A stretch of DNA of 64,000 nucleotides from NCBI RefSeq assembly GCF_003711225.1, contig NZ_CP031030.1:868001-932000 (forward strand), written 5' to 3'. A program made the translations under genes and the position numbers. Positions 26,464 through 34,260 of the stretch are shown here, piece by piece; position 1 is the stretch's first letter; every line of letters begins with the position of its first letter. The notes beneath the pieces were generated by a model. That model had not been told where the DNA came from. It searched no databases and saw only the letters and a list, made by a program, of their open reading frames with translations. This stretch comes from Runella sp. SP2 (GTDB taxonomy: Bacteria > Bacteroidota > Bacteroidia > Cytophagales > Spirosomataceae).

Positions 26464-26533
26464 GTTTTATAGACATTTGTGGCTAGCAGAAAAAAATGTG
26501 GCATTTAGGCTATTTTTGCAAAAAAATAATTTT

Positions 26534-26875
26534 ATGGCTCCTTTCTGGACAAAAACACTGGTTCGAGACGCGCTTATTACAGTGGGTACGAGTTTGCTTG
26601 TCACGGTATTTTGTTTTATTGGCCCGACGATTCACACACCTTTTCTGGTGGGAATGCTTTCAGCGTTGGGGCTAGGCTGGCTTCAGCCCAAGAAAGGCTG
26701 GCTTTTGGCCATTGAACAAACGGTTTTGATTGCGGTGTTTTACTTTGTATTCAATACGTTCAAAATCATGACCCCGCATGATGCTGAGGCGACTCAATTT
26801 ACCGCTTTATTGCAGTTTTTCCCTGCGTTCACAGGAAGCTTTTTAGGAAGTTTTATTCGGAAAATATTCAAATAA
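26534..26875 (+). CDS. Small integral membrane protein, unknown
   Basis: 113 residues from ATG 26534. An in-frame upstream non-ATG start would run through the preceding terminator and is rejected. Three to four hydrophobic segments cover most of the chain (T-V-G-T-S-L-L-V-T-V-F-C, M-L-S-A-L-G-L-G-W, I-A-V-F-Y-F-V-F-N, then a Phe-rich C-terminus ending I-R-K-I-F-K). No family recognised. Confidence 0.7.
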   Translation: MAPFWTKTLVRDALITVGTSLLVTVFCFIGPTIHTPFLVGMLSALGLGWLQPKKGWLLAIEQTVLIAVFYFVFNTFKIMTPHDAEATQFTALLQFFPAFTGSFLGSFIRKIFK

Positions 26876-27015
26876 ACAAAGGCAAACGTTAGGGAGGAGC
26901 TTGTTCTACTATCCTGATTATAATCAGTTTATCGGGAAAAGAATCGTAGAAAATGCAACATTTTTTCTAACTTAGGCGTTAGCTTTTTTGTGAAATAGAA
27001 CTGTGAATCTCGAAA

Positions 27016-27690
27016 ATGGAGTTTATGAAGTCATTACATGCCCGCCTATTTGTTTTTTTATTCGTACTTTCTTCCCTTACAGTCACCGCCAAACCTCGCT
27101 TAAACACCTACAGTTCGTTGGTAACCATTTACCAAGAACTCAGCTTGGACGAAGCAGGACTTAGCCACAGCGTTTTTGACTATGCCATTCGCGGAGTTCA
27201 GAAAGTAAACCCTGCTAAAGCCATCCTTGCAATTGTGGATTTGAGCCAACCTTCGGTGAATAAGCGTTTGTACGTCATTGATTTGCTCAAACGGAAGCTT
27301 CTTTTCCGTACCTACGTGGCACATGGGCGCAATTCGGGGGATTTGTATGCCCAAAAATTTTCTAACGAAGTCTCTTCGTTGCAATCAAGTTTGGGATTTT
27401 ACCAAACCTTGGGGACGTACCAAGGCAAACATGGCCTGTCGCTGAAACTCAAGGGGCTTGAAAATGGCTTTAATACCAACGCCCTCGACCGTGCGGTGGT
27501 AATGCACGGTGCCGACTACGTAAGTGAAGATTTTATTCGTAAAATTGGCCGTTTGGGGCGTAGTTTTGGCTGCCCAGCCGTGCCGTATGGCGTTCATAAA
27601 GACATCATCGAAACGCTCAAAAACGGGGCTTGCCTGTTTGTTTTTTCTCCCAATCAGAACTATTTGAAAAAGTCCACTTTTTTGCTGTGA
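27016..27690 (+). CDS. Murein L,D-transpeptidase catalytic domain (YkuD_2-type) protein
   Basis: 224 residues. A signal peptide (ending T-V-T-A) is followed by a YkuD_2-like domain: V-V-M-H-G-A-D-Y supplies the catalytic His, and R-S-F-G-C-P-A-V-P the catalytic Cys. The family forms 3-3 crosslinks or attaches proteins to peptidoglycan in the periplasm. The start may be ATG 27016 or 27025, a three-residue difference. Faces the phosphotransferase gene convergently. Confidence 0.9.
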   Translation: MEFMKSLHARLFVFLFVLSSLTVTAKPRLNTYSSLVTIYQELSLDEAGLSHSVFDYAIRGVQKVNPAKAILAIVDLSQPSVNKRLYVIDLLKRKLLFRTYVAHGRNSGDLYAQKFSNEVSSLQSSLGFYQTLGTYQGKHGLSLKLKGLENGFNTNALDRAVVMHGADYVSEDFIRKIGRLGRSFGCPAVPYGVHKDIIETLKNGACLFVFSPNQNYLKKSTFLL

Positions 27691-27724
27691 TACCAGCGCA
27701 TAGTTGCTAGACGTAAAAAACGGT

Positions 27725-28798
27725 TTAGATTTTACCTTTTTCAATGGCTTTTGAGGCCGAATTGGTCAAGGCATGAACGCCCATCAATAAGGCCCCAAAG
27801 CGTTCGTCTTTGCTAAACCCTTTTTTCCAGCGTCCATAAATCTGCTGAATGACAACCGTATTTTTGAACAAACCAAACACGTAGTAATATAAAATATTCG
27901 ACAAATCGCGGCCACTTTTTTCGGCGTATCGGTCGGCAAATTCTTGACGCGTTAGGTTTCCAGGTAGCCACGTTAGGTTAAAACTTTTCTCAAAGGGGCC
28001 ATCGGTGGCTTGTGCCCAGTAAGAAAGCGATGTCCCTACGTCCATGAGTGGGTCGCCGACGGTGGTCATTTCCCAGTCTAACACCGCCAAAATTTCGTTT
28101 AAATTGGGGGAATTCAGCACAACGTTGTCGTATTTATAGTCGTTGTGAATCAGGCTAGGTGCATTCTCGACGGGAAGGTTTTCTACCAACCACTGATACA
28201 CTTGCTCAAAAGCAGGCACATCGTCGGTTTGGGCGTTTTGATACCGACGATACCAGCCTTCTACTTGGCGCTGTACGTATCCTTCAGGTTTTCCGAGTTG
28301 AATCAAGCCTGTTTGCTGAATATCCAAGCTGTGCAAAACCACCAAATTGTCCACCAATGCCTCCGAAAGTTGCCGCATGGTTGTTTCGCTCAACCCTAGT
28401 TTGGGTGCAGAATGTGCCCTAAGAATCACCCCTTGAACGCGCTCCATGACGTAAAATGGGCAATCGAGCACACTTTCATCATCACAAAAAACAATCGGCT
28501 TAGGAATTTTGGTGTACCCAGCTGCCTGCAACATCGACAACACCCTAAACTCCCGTCCCATGTCATGTCCTCCTTTGATATTTTTAGCCCCAAACGGCGG
28601 GCGTCGCAGCACGAATTCTTTCCCTGTATCGGTTTTTAGAAAATAGGTCAAGTTGGAATAGCCTCCAGGGAACTGACTTACTTCCGTAACCGTCCCGATG
28701 ACAGGTGCTTGAGCCCCCAAATAGGCATTGAGTTTGGACAGGTCAAGCTGTTCGCCTTCACGTACTGAGGTTGGAGTATCATTTTTGATGCTGGACAT
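27725..28798 (-). CDS. Phosphotransferase family protein (APH/ACAD10-like kinase fold)
   Basis: 357 residues, soluble. Kinase-like motifs are intact: the N-terminal F-P-G-G-Y-S-N-L-T-Y and E-F-V-L-R-R, the catalytic loop H-N-D-Y-K-Y-D-N, and the metal-binding L-D-W-E-M-T-T-V-G-D-P. This is the group that in animals is fused to acyl-CoA dehydrogenase (ACAD10/11) and in bacteria is often near acyl-CoA metabolism genes; the substrate may be a hydroxyacyl-CoA. No such genes are nearby. It follows upp by 110 bp on the same strand. Confidence 0.9.
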   Translation of the reverse strand: MSSIKNDTPTSVREGEQLDLSKLNAYLGAQAPVIGTVTEVSQFPGGYSNLTYFLKTDTGKEFVLRRPPFGAKNIKGGHDMGREFRVLSMLQAAGYTKIPKPIVFCDDESVLDCPFYVMERVQGVILRAHSAPKLGLSETTMRQLSEALVDNLVVLHSLDIQQTGLIQLGKPEGYVQRQVEGWYRRYQNAQTDDVPAFEQVYQWLVENLPVENAPSLIHNDYKYDNVVLNSPNLNEILAVLDWEMTTVGDPLMDVGTSLSYWAQATDGPFEKSFNLTWLPGNLTRQEFADRYAEKSGRDLSNILYYYVFGLFKNTVVIQQIYGRWKKGFSKDERFGALLMGVHALTNSASKAIEKGKI

Positions 28799-28908
28799 TA
28801 CGTAGCTGATTTTGGGAATAAATGCTAATTGTTAGGATGATCTTTCGAAGCAAACTTGATTTTTGCGTATTTGCCTTTTGCTTATTCGCCCCTCGCTTTT
28901 TTTCTTTT

Positions 28909-29553
28909 TTAAACTTTCGCTCCAAACGACAAATCGCCTGCGTCTCCCAAACCTGGTACAATGTAATAATGAGGATCAAGTTTTTCGTCGATGGCACCGA
29001 CCCAAAGGCGGCATTCGGGCATTCGGCTTTGGAGGTATTTTACCCCTTCGGGGCTGGCAATAACGGCGGCAATGTGCGTTTGGGCGGGAATCCCAAACCG
29101 AAGGAGTGCATGATATACTTTTTCAATCGACCGACCTGTGGCCAGCATCGGGTCCATCAGAATAAGCGTACGGTCTTGTAAATCAGGGGCGGTAATGTAG
29201 TCCATTTCTACCTTAAAATCTTCTTCGCCGATGTGATGACCACGGTAGGCCCCAATGAAAGCATTGTCGGCTTGGTCAAAAATGTTGAGAAACCCTTGGT
29301 GAAAAGGCAAACTTGCCCGCAAAATAGTGGCCAAAACGGGCGCTTGTCGCAACAGCCTAGTTTGAGCGATACCGAGGGGCGTAGTCACTTGCGCTTGACG
29401 GTAGGGCAACGATTTAGAGATTTCATACGCCAATAATTCCCCCATCCGTTCTAGGTTTCGACGGAACTTCATGCGATCTTGTTGCACGTCAACGTCACGA
29501 AGTTCGGCTAAAAAATGGTTGGCTACGGAGGGTTGTTGGGTCAAAACAAACAT
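28909..29553 (-). CDS. upp: Uracil phosphoribosyltransferase
   Basis: 214 residues. Pyrimidine salvage: uracil plus PRPP gives UMP and PPi in the cytoplasm. The PRPP loop M-D-P-M-L-A-T-G-R-S (133-142) is intact, and the uracil-binding region near the C-terminus (G-V-K-Y-L, G-L-G-D-A-G-D) is present. Length is normal for the family. Divergent from the polysaccharide deacetylase gene. Confidence 0.95.
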   Translation of the reverse strand: MFVLTQQPSVANHFLAELRDVDVQQDRMKFRRNLERMGELLAYEISKSLPYRQAQVTTPLGIAQTRLLRQAPVLATILRASLPFHQGFLNIFDQADNAFIGAYRGHHIGEEDFKVEMDYITAPDLQDRTLILMDPMLATGRSIEKVYHALLRFGIPAQTHIAAVIASPEGVKYLQSRMPECRLWVGAIDEKLDPHYYIVPGLGDAGDLSFGAKV

Positions 29554-29689
29554 GAGTAAGTAGGTGGTTTGGTTTTAGGGCACTACATTTGCCGCGACGA
29601 TAATACAAAGACATTCATAGAAAACCAAGTACCCGTTGTAACAAAAAACAATGGAGTTTTGAGGACAATAAAAGTTGAAAATTTTGGGG

Positions 29690-30487
29690 ATGAAAAAACT
29701 TGTTTTTTTGCTTCTGGCAGGGTTGTCTGCATTGTTACTGGGCTGTAATCAGGCACCAAAACAGCCACATGCCGCAGGATTTGCGTTGACATTCGATGAC
29801 CGTTACGTAGAAGAATGGACGCGTCTTCGGCCGTTGCTAAAAAAATACGGTGCTAAGGCGACGTTCTACGTAACTCAGTTTGACAGCCTGAGTCCCAACG
29901 ACATTCGTTTGTTGCATGAATTAGAGAGTGACGGGCACGAAATTGGAGCGCACGGCGCGGCCCACATTCGCGTATTAGATTGGCTCCGAGGCGGAGGTTC
30001 GTTGGACGATTTTTACAAATTTGAGATAGAAGGCGAATTAAATGTAATGCGCAAAGCAGGTTTTCGGCCCGTAACGTTTGCGCACGTGGGGGGGCAACAA
30101 ACGTGGTGGACCGACCGACGACTACTTCGTGATTATTTTAAACTCTTACGTGATGTTTCGATGACCGAGCGACATCTGCCTTTTATCACGATTCGTCAGC
30201 CAATTTTTGCCATCGACGATATTTATTATCAGTTTGATGGCTCACAAAAGGTTCACGCGTTGCTGATTGATCAATACACCCACCTGACCCGTGCACAACT
30301 GAAAGATGGCCTGATTCGGGCTAAAAACACCCATTCTGTGCTCATGTTGTTGGGGCATCGTCCACTGTTTACGCCTTCGGAAGAGCCCTACGCTTTTTCA
30401 GTACAATTGTTAGAAGAGTTTTTGCAAGACGCCCAACGCATGAGGCTTAAATCCTACACGATGGTTGAATTAGTGTCGGCGAAATAG
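29690..30487 (+). CDS. Polysaccharide deacetylase-like lipoprotein
   Basis: 265 residues from ATG 29690; an in-frame TTG lies 15 bp upstream. Lipoprotein signal ending L-L-L-G-C (Cys19). The NodB-like fold is visible as A-L-T-F-D-D-R (metal and catalytic Asp pair), A-T-F-Y-V-T and H-E-I-G-A-H-G-A-A-H (His metal ligands). The later region (D-W-L-R-G-G-G-S) is more divergent. It probably deacetylates or otherwise modifies an envelope polysaccharide from the periplasmic side or outer membrane. Substrate unknown. Confidence 0.88.
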   Translation: MKKLVFLLLAGLSALLLGCNQAPKQPHAAGFALTFDDRYVEEWTRLRPLLKKYGAKATFYVTQFDSLSPNDIRLLHELESDGHEIGAHGAAHIRVLDWLRGGGSLDDFYKFEIEGELNVMRKAGFRPVTFAHVGGQQTWWTDRRLLRDYFKLLRDVSMTERHLPFITIRQPIFAIDDIYYQFDGSQKVHALLIDQYTHLTRAQLKDGLIRAKNTHSVLMLLGHRPLFTPSEEPYAFSVQLLEEFLQDAQRMRLKSYTMVELVSAK

Positions 30488-30516
30488 CAAGGATGTTGGG
30501 GAAGGATTAAAAACAA

Positions 30517-30548
30517 AAACGCCCCAAGACTTGCGTTTTGAGGCGTTA
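30517..30548 (-). terminator. Terminator of tRNA-Glu copy 1
   Basis: On the minus strand AACGCC(T)CAAAACGC ... GGGGCGTT forms an imperfect stem followed by a T run. The same sequence, with small changes, follows the second copy at about 30757-30787. Confidence 0.65.
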
Positions 30549-30566
30549 CGTTTCGCGCTGCGATTG

Positions 30567-30638
30567 TGACCCGTAGGGGAATCGAACCCCTGTTTCAACC
30601 GTGAAAGGGTCGTGTCCTAACCGCTAGACGAACGGGCC
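30567..30638 (-). tRNA. tRNA-Glu (UUC), copy 1
   Basis: Cloverleaf on the minus strand: acceptor GGCCCGT/ACGGGTC (one G-T pair), anticodon loop CTTTCAC giving anticodon UUC, TPsiC loop GTTCGAT, discriminator A. 72 nt without encoded CCA. The -7 box TACCTTTG lies at 30678-30685 (read on the minus strand). Confidence 0.95.
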
Positions 30639-30805
30639 GACTGGTCTCATTGTTCGCTGCGTTTGTGAAACGTGGTGCAAAGGTACGATTATATTTCACA
30701 CAAAAAACATTTACACCAAAAATATTTTTTCTTTTCATGAAAGCACTTAAAACAAAAACGCCCCAAAGCTTGCGTTTTGAGGCGTTACGTTTCGCGCTGC
30801 GATTG

Positions 30806-30877
30806 TGACCCGTAGGGGAATCGAACCCCTGTTTCAACCGTGAAAGGGTCGTGTCCTAACCGCTAGACGAACGGGCC
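30806..30877 (-). tRNA. tRNA-Glu (UUC), copy 2
   Basis: Identical in sequence to the copy at 30567-30638, offset 239 bp, together with its flanks. On the minus strand a promoter precedes it: TTG at 30946-30944, 19 bp, TACCTTTG at 30924-30917, matching the Bacteroidota consensus. Confidence 0.95.
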
Positions 30878-31026
30878 GACTGGTCTCATTGTTCGCTGCG
30901 TTTGTGAAACGTGGTGCAAAGGTACGCCGATTTTTGACACTGTCAACAGTTAGATTATTATTTTTTTGGAAATAATTTTTTAATCGTTGACAATCAGTAG
31001 ATTTGGGTCAAGAAAAAAAGTAGAAC

Positions 31027-31383
31027 GTGAAGCATCTTTTAAAAGAAATCCCATTTAGGGTATCAGGAAGTCTTTGGATAGAAAGTGACGAGCAGCGATT
31101 TTTAGGGCCAGGTAGGGTAGAGTTGTTGGAGCGCATTGCTGAGACGGGTTCTATCAACCAAGCTGCCAAGCAAATGGGTATGTCGTATAAAAAAGCGTGG
31201 GAGATGGTCAATTCTTTGAATGCGCAAGCCAAAAAGCCATTGGTATTGACCCAAACGGGCGGGGAGAAGGGCGGCGGAACCACTGTGACGGAGGAGGCGT
31301 GGGTGTTAATCGCAGCTTATCGTCAAATTCGGGAGCGGTTTCAGCGCTTTTTAGAGGAAGAAAGTCAATTTTTAAGGGAATAA
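31027..31383 (+). CDS. ModE-like winged helix-turn-helix regulator
   Basis: 118 residues, soluble, GTG start. The single domain matches the ModE N-terminal DNA-binding domain: L-L-E-R-I-A-E-T-G-S-I-N-Q-A-A-K-Q-M-G-M-S-Y-K-K-A-W contains the helix-turn-helix and is highly typical. The molybdate-binding TOBE domains of full ModE are missing, as in many short LysR/ModE-type regulators, so the effector is unclear. No molybdate transport genes are nearby. Confidence 0.88.
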   Translation: MKHLLKEIPFRVSGSLWIESDEQRFLGPGRVELLERIAETGSINQAAKQMGMSYKKAWEMVNSLNAQAKKPLVLTQTGGEKGGGTTVTEEAWVLIAAYRQIRERFQRFLEEESQFLRE

Positions 31384-31395
31384 TTTCAGTAAGAG

Positions 31396-31426
31396 TTGAC
31401 ACTTATCAAAAAATAAAATACTTTTG
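31396..31426 (+). promoter_or_regulatory. tRNA-Pro promoter
   Basis: TTG (31396-31398), 20 bp, TACTTTTG (31419-31426), 34 bp before the tRNA 5' end. Full match to the Bacteroidota pattern. Confidence 0.7.
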
Positions 31427-31460
31427 CTGCCACTTTTAGCGAAAGCTAGTGGTAAAGTTT

Positions 31461-31534
31461 CGGGATATGGCGCAGTCCGGTAGCGTACTTGTCTGGGGGG
31501 CAAGGGGTCGTGGGTTCAAATCCCGCTATCCCGA
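31461..31534 (+). tRNA. tRNA-Pro (GGG)
   Basis: Acceptor CGGGATA/TATCCCG, anticodon stem CTTGT/GCAAG with loop CTGGGGG giving anticodon GGG, TPsiC loop GTTCAAA, discriminator A. 74 nt, CCA not encoded. Confidence 0.95.
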
Positions 31535-31577
31535 CAATAAAAAAGCAGTTACGGTAAACGTAGCTGCTTTTTTATTG
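31535..31577. terminator. Terminator after tRNA-Pro
   Basis: CAATAAAAAAGCAG (31535-31548) pairs perfectly with CTGCTTTTTTATTG (31564-31577). It also suits the convergent AraC-type gene. Confidence 0.8.
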
Positions 31578-31613
31578 TCCCGCAAACCTAGCCTAGAATG
31601 ATTTTTAGGTATA

Positions 31614-32210
31614 TTATCCAACTCTTCTATCTAGTCGTCCTATGTGTAGTAGTTGATATTTCTTAGGAGTAATTCCAAAATGCTTTTGAAACATTTTGTT
31701 GAACTTTATGCAGGAACTGTCGCTATAACCAATACATTTTGAAACTTCTACTGCTTTGTAGCCATTCCTAAGGAGTTTGGCGGCATGTTCCATCCGCTTG
31801 TCCATGTAAAGTTGGTAAAAGGGCTTTCCATATATTGCTTTGAAATTGTTTTTAAACAAATTCAAAGGGATATTATAGTCAATGGCTATTTGTTGTTCGG
31901 TAGGTGGAGCTTGCTCGAAGCCCTCCAATAAGTATTTCCGATAAATTTTTTTTATTACAGCATCCCATGTGTTAATATTTTTCATCCGTAAAGGTTCAAC
32001 ACTTTCTTGGGCTGCTTCAGTATTTTCATGTTCTGATTCGGCATGAAAATGCTTTATCCTTAATTCTTTATCTAGTTGGCTGATTTCTAGGTTGTTTGAA
32101 GGGGTGAGGATAAAGGAAATTTTATGAGAAAGTAATAATGCTACTACCGCCTGAACACATTCGGTAGAGACTACAAAGTCAACAGTCGAAGAGTGATGTT
32201 TCGCTATCAT
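31614..32210 (-). CDS. AraC-family transcriptional regulator, short form
   Basis: 198 residues. A ~100-residue N-terminal region without recognised family is followed by a C-terminal AraC-type double helix-turn-helix (about 100-190): P-T-E-Q-Q-I-A-I-D-Y, F-K-A-I-Y-G-K-P-F-Y-Q-L-Y and V-S-K-C-I-G-Y-S-D-S-S-C-I-K-F-N-K-M-F-Q-K-H-F-G. Its ATG overlaps the stop of the upstream AraC gene by 4 bp (ATGA), so they are translationally coupled. It is the distal gene of this pair. AT-rich DNA. Confidence 0.9.
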   Translation of the reverse strand: MIAKHHSSTVDFVVSTECVQAVVALLLSHKISFILTPSNNLEISQLDKELRIKHFHAESEHENTEAAQESVEPLRMKNINTWDAVIKKIYRKYLLEGFEQAPPTEQQIAIDYNIPLNLFKNNFKAIYGKPFYQLYMDKRMEHAAKLLRNGYKAVEVSKCIGYSDSSCIKFNKMFQKHFGITPKKYQLLHIGRLDRRVG

Positions 32211-33040
32211 TGTTTTTCGGTGTAAGTAGTGTTGGGGGAATAGTTGAATTTTTGCTTGAATACACGCGTAAAGCCTGAAGGATGGTGATATCCAACCTGA
32301 TAAGCTACTTGCGTAATAGAATATTTTCCAGTTTGAAGTAAGCCATGGGCATACATCATCTTTTTATCTAAAATGTGCTGATGAGGGCTAGAGTTAAATA
32401 ATTCAGAGAATAAAATCTTGAATTTACTGACGCTCATTCCCGCCATTTTTGCCATTTCGCTGATGGAGGGAGTAGATCTTTTAAAATCGGATGTTATTTG
32501 AGCTTCGACTTCCTTGATTCTTCGCGAGTCGATTTCCCTGAAATTTTTCTCAGTTTTACTCAAAATTTGTGTTTGTATGTCATCAATAAGAAGGAGTAGG
32601 AACTGAAGAAAGTAGCTTTTCGCCAACAAATCAGGATTAACAGCCCGCTGATATTCTTTTTGAAATGCAGAATATTTCAACGTGAACAGGCTGTATTGAT
32701 TACTCCAATTGATTAAAACTCTTGGAATAATATCTTCCAAGTCCGAGTAAGGACTCCCCACTTGATTGATTAACCAATCAATGCGAACCCCCACCAGAAA
32801 TGGTCGTGCATGCTCATAAGTAGTACTTATCAAACAATAATCACCCTCAAGGATATTCCGAAATGAATCAGTAAGGGTGCGTAAATCTTTATTGTGCTCA
32901 GGTAGAATAGTAAAAAAGTAAGTGTTGCTCGAACCAAAATCGAAAATTTTAAAGTTGGCTTTAGCCCTAGCTCCACTTGATTCCTCAGAAGCTTGTCTTT
33001 TGAAGCACATTAACCAAAAATCTAACTTTATGTTCGCCAT
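32207..33040 (-). CDS. AraC-family transcriptional regulator
   Basis: 277 residues from the ATG at 33040; an in-frame TTG at 33052 lies within the palindrome upstream and is less likely. A ~170-residue N-terminal region of unknown ligand precedes a typical AraC C-terminal domain: S-I-S-E-M-A-K-M-A-G-M-S-V-S-K-F-K-I-L-F, Y-S-I-T-Q-V-A-Y-Q-V-G-Y-H-H-P-S-G-F-T-R-V-F-K. A large palindrome 7-61 bp upstream is a candidate operator. First gene of a two-gene AraC operon next to the LytTR response regulator. Confidence 0.9.
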   Translation of the reverse strand: MANIKLDFWLMCFKRQASEESSGARAKANFKIFDFGSSNTYFFTILPEHNKDLRTLTDSFRNILEGDYCLISTTYEHARPFLVGVRIDWLINQVGSPYSDLEDIIPRVLINWSNQYSLFTLKYSAFQKEYQRAVNPDLLAKSYFLQFLLLLIDDIQTQILSKTEKNFREIDSRRIKEVEAQITSDFKRSTPSISEMAKMAGMSVSKFKILFSELFNSSPHQHILDKKMMYAHGLLQTGKYSITQVAYQVGYHHPSGFTRVFKQKFNYSPNTTYTEKQ

Positions 33041-33046
33041 GAGATA

Positions 33047-33101
33047 TTGCAATGGTATGTAAATAATACCAAAAATGGTATATGTTAGTATCCCATTGCA
33101 A
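33047..33101. promoter_or_regulatory. 55-bp nested palindrome upstream of the AraC operon
   Basis: Outer arms TTGCAATGG (33047-33055) and CCATTGCAA (33093-33101); inner arms ATACCA (33066-33071) and TGGTAT (33076-33081). Both pairs share almost the same centre (33074). It begins 7 bp before the AraC start codon. Likely operator for autoregulation or for the neighbouring regulators; inferred. Confidence 0.6.
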
Positions 33102-33161
33102 ACATGGTGGCTTAAAGTAAGGTAAGTGGTTTTTTTTAGGTGGTAACTGACAATTTTTGGA

Positions 33162-33899
33162 TTAGATATGCCTTTTTAAAAGGTGATTTAGCTCCTTTCT
33201 AAAGCTTCTTCCAACGGGAAGTGTCACCAATCCAGTCAGTTTAATTGTATTGGCTTCTAATTGCTGAACATGCAGCTTATTGACTGCAAACTTGTGATGG
33301 ATGCGAATAAATTGTGCATCCAAAAACTCTTCAAGGAGCTTGGTTAATGATTTTTTCAGTACATACCTTTTAGAGGGTGTATGTATGTAACAATGGCTAT
33401 CATCGGCTTCGATATAAACAATTTCAGTGAACCTAACTTGCTCTTGTTGACCTGTTTTACTACTCAAGTACATGTACTTTCTGTCTATAAAATCATACTC
33501 TTTGCTTTTCGTTTGTGCTTCTAAGGTTTTTTCGATGGCAGATTGTAGTGTAATAGCATGAAAAGGTTTAATTAAATACTGAACGCTGAGGTTCTTTTGC
33601 GCCTCCAAAAATAGATTTTGGTCTTGAGAAGAGGTCATCAGTACGATGGGAATGAGGGCCTCTCTAAGAGTTTTAAGAAGCTCTATACCAATGGGTTTGT
33701 TTTCAATCATAATATCTGATAGTATCAAGTCAACTTCATGATTATCAAGATATTTGGTTAAATCTGTCAATTTTGTAAAAATGCCCCCTAACCGAAATGT
33801 ATAATTGGAAGAAATGCGCTGAGTAAGCATAATCTCTAATTTAATTTGGTCAATAGGGTCATCTTCTAGTATCACAATCACAATGTCTTTCATAGCCAT
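33162..33899 (-). CDS. LytTR-family response regulator
   Basis: 245 residues. Receiver domain (about 5-125): acidic pair E-D-D near the N-terminus, phospho-acceptor Asp in L-I-L-S-D-I-M-I, conserved Thr/Ser in L-M-T-S-S and Lys in Y-L-I-K-P-F. LytTR DNA-binding domain (about 145-243) with Y-I-E-A-D-D-S-H-C-Y and I-R-I-H-H-K-F-A-V-N. It has no kinase beside it on its own strand but is divergent from three tandem kinases, its likely partners. LytTR domains bind 21-bp-phased direct repeats, and such a repeat lies in the divergent gap and upstream of three later genes. Confidence 0.93.
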   Translation of the reverse strand: MAMKDIVIVILEDDPIDQIKLEIMLTQRISSNYTFRLGGIFTKLTDLTKYLDNHEVDLILSDIMIENKPIGIELLKTLREALIPIVLMTSSQDQNLFLEAQKNLSVQYLIKPFHAITLQSAIEKTLEAQTKSKEYDFIDRKYMYLSSKTGQQEQVRFTEIVYIEADDSHCYIHTPSKRYVLKKSLTKLLEEFLDAQFIRIHHKFAVNKLHVQQLEANTIKLTGLVTLPVGRSFRKELNHLLKRHI

Positions 33900-34260
33900 A
33901 CTTTATATGCTTAAACATATAATTTGTCGTAAGTGTTATATCAGGTAATATAAAACTTGCTCCTTCGTGTCAGCGCGGCAAAAATATAATTGGAGTGAAA
34001 TGAAACAACTGCGCTTTTTGAAAAAAACATAAATGGTAAGTATAAAAACGTTTTGGCTAACCCGTTTCCCCTCTTTTTACAGGGTAAACCTTTAATTTTG
34101 ATGATATAAAAAATCAGATAGTATGTTTTTGTGGTATAGTATGTAGTATAAGTGTGGATTTTCGCATCATTCTTACTTATATGGATTTATTTTTTATTGG
34201 TAAAGTTTGGGCAAAATTTCACGAAAGCCACTTCTATTGTATGTAATATGTTTGTGATTT
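33900..34260. promoter_or_regulatory. Divergent regulatory region between response regulator and first kinase
   Basis: 361 bp, very AT-rich, no gene. It contains an inverted repeat TTATATG-N6-CATATAA (33903-33922) just before the response regulator start; the direct-repeat motif ATGGTAA-N13-TTGGCTAA (34033-34060); TAATTTTG (34093-34100) matching a -7 box 32 bp after that motif; and TATGTTTG (34247-34254) seven bases before the kinase ATG. Which promoter is used is not resolved. Confidence 0.55.

Noticed and set aside
30567-31534. tRNA-linked integrated element
   Set aside because: No integrase or direct repeats of tRNA ends; the repeated tRNA-Glu is a simple tandem duplication. The AT-rich block after tRNA-Pro is kept only as a composition observation.
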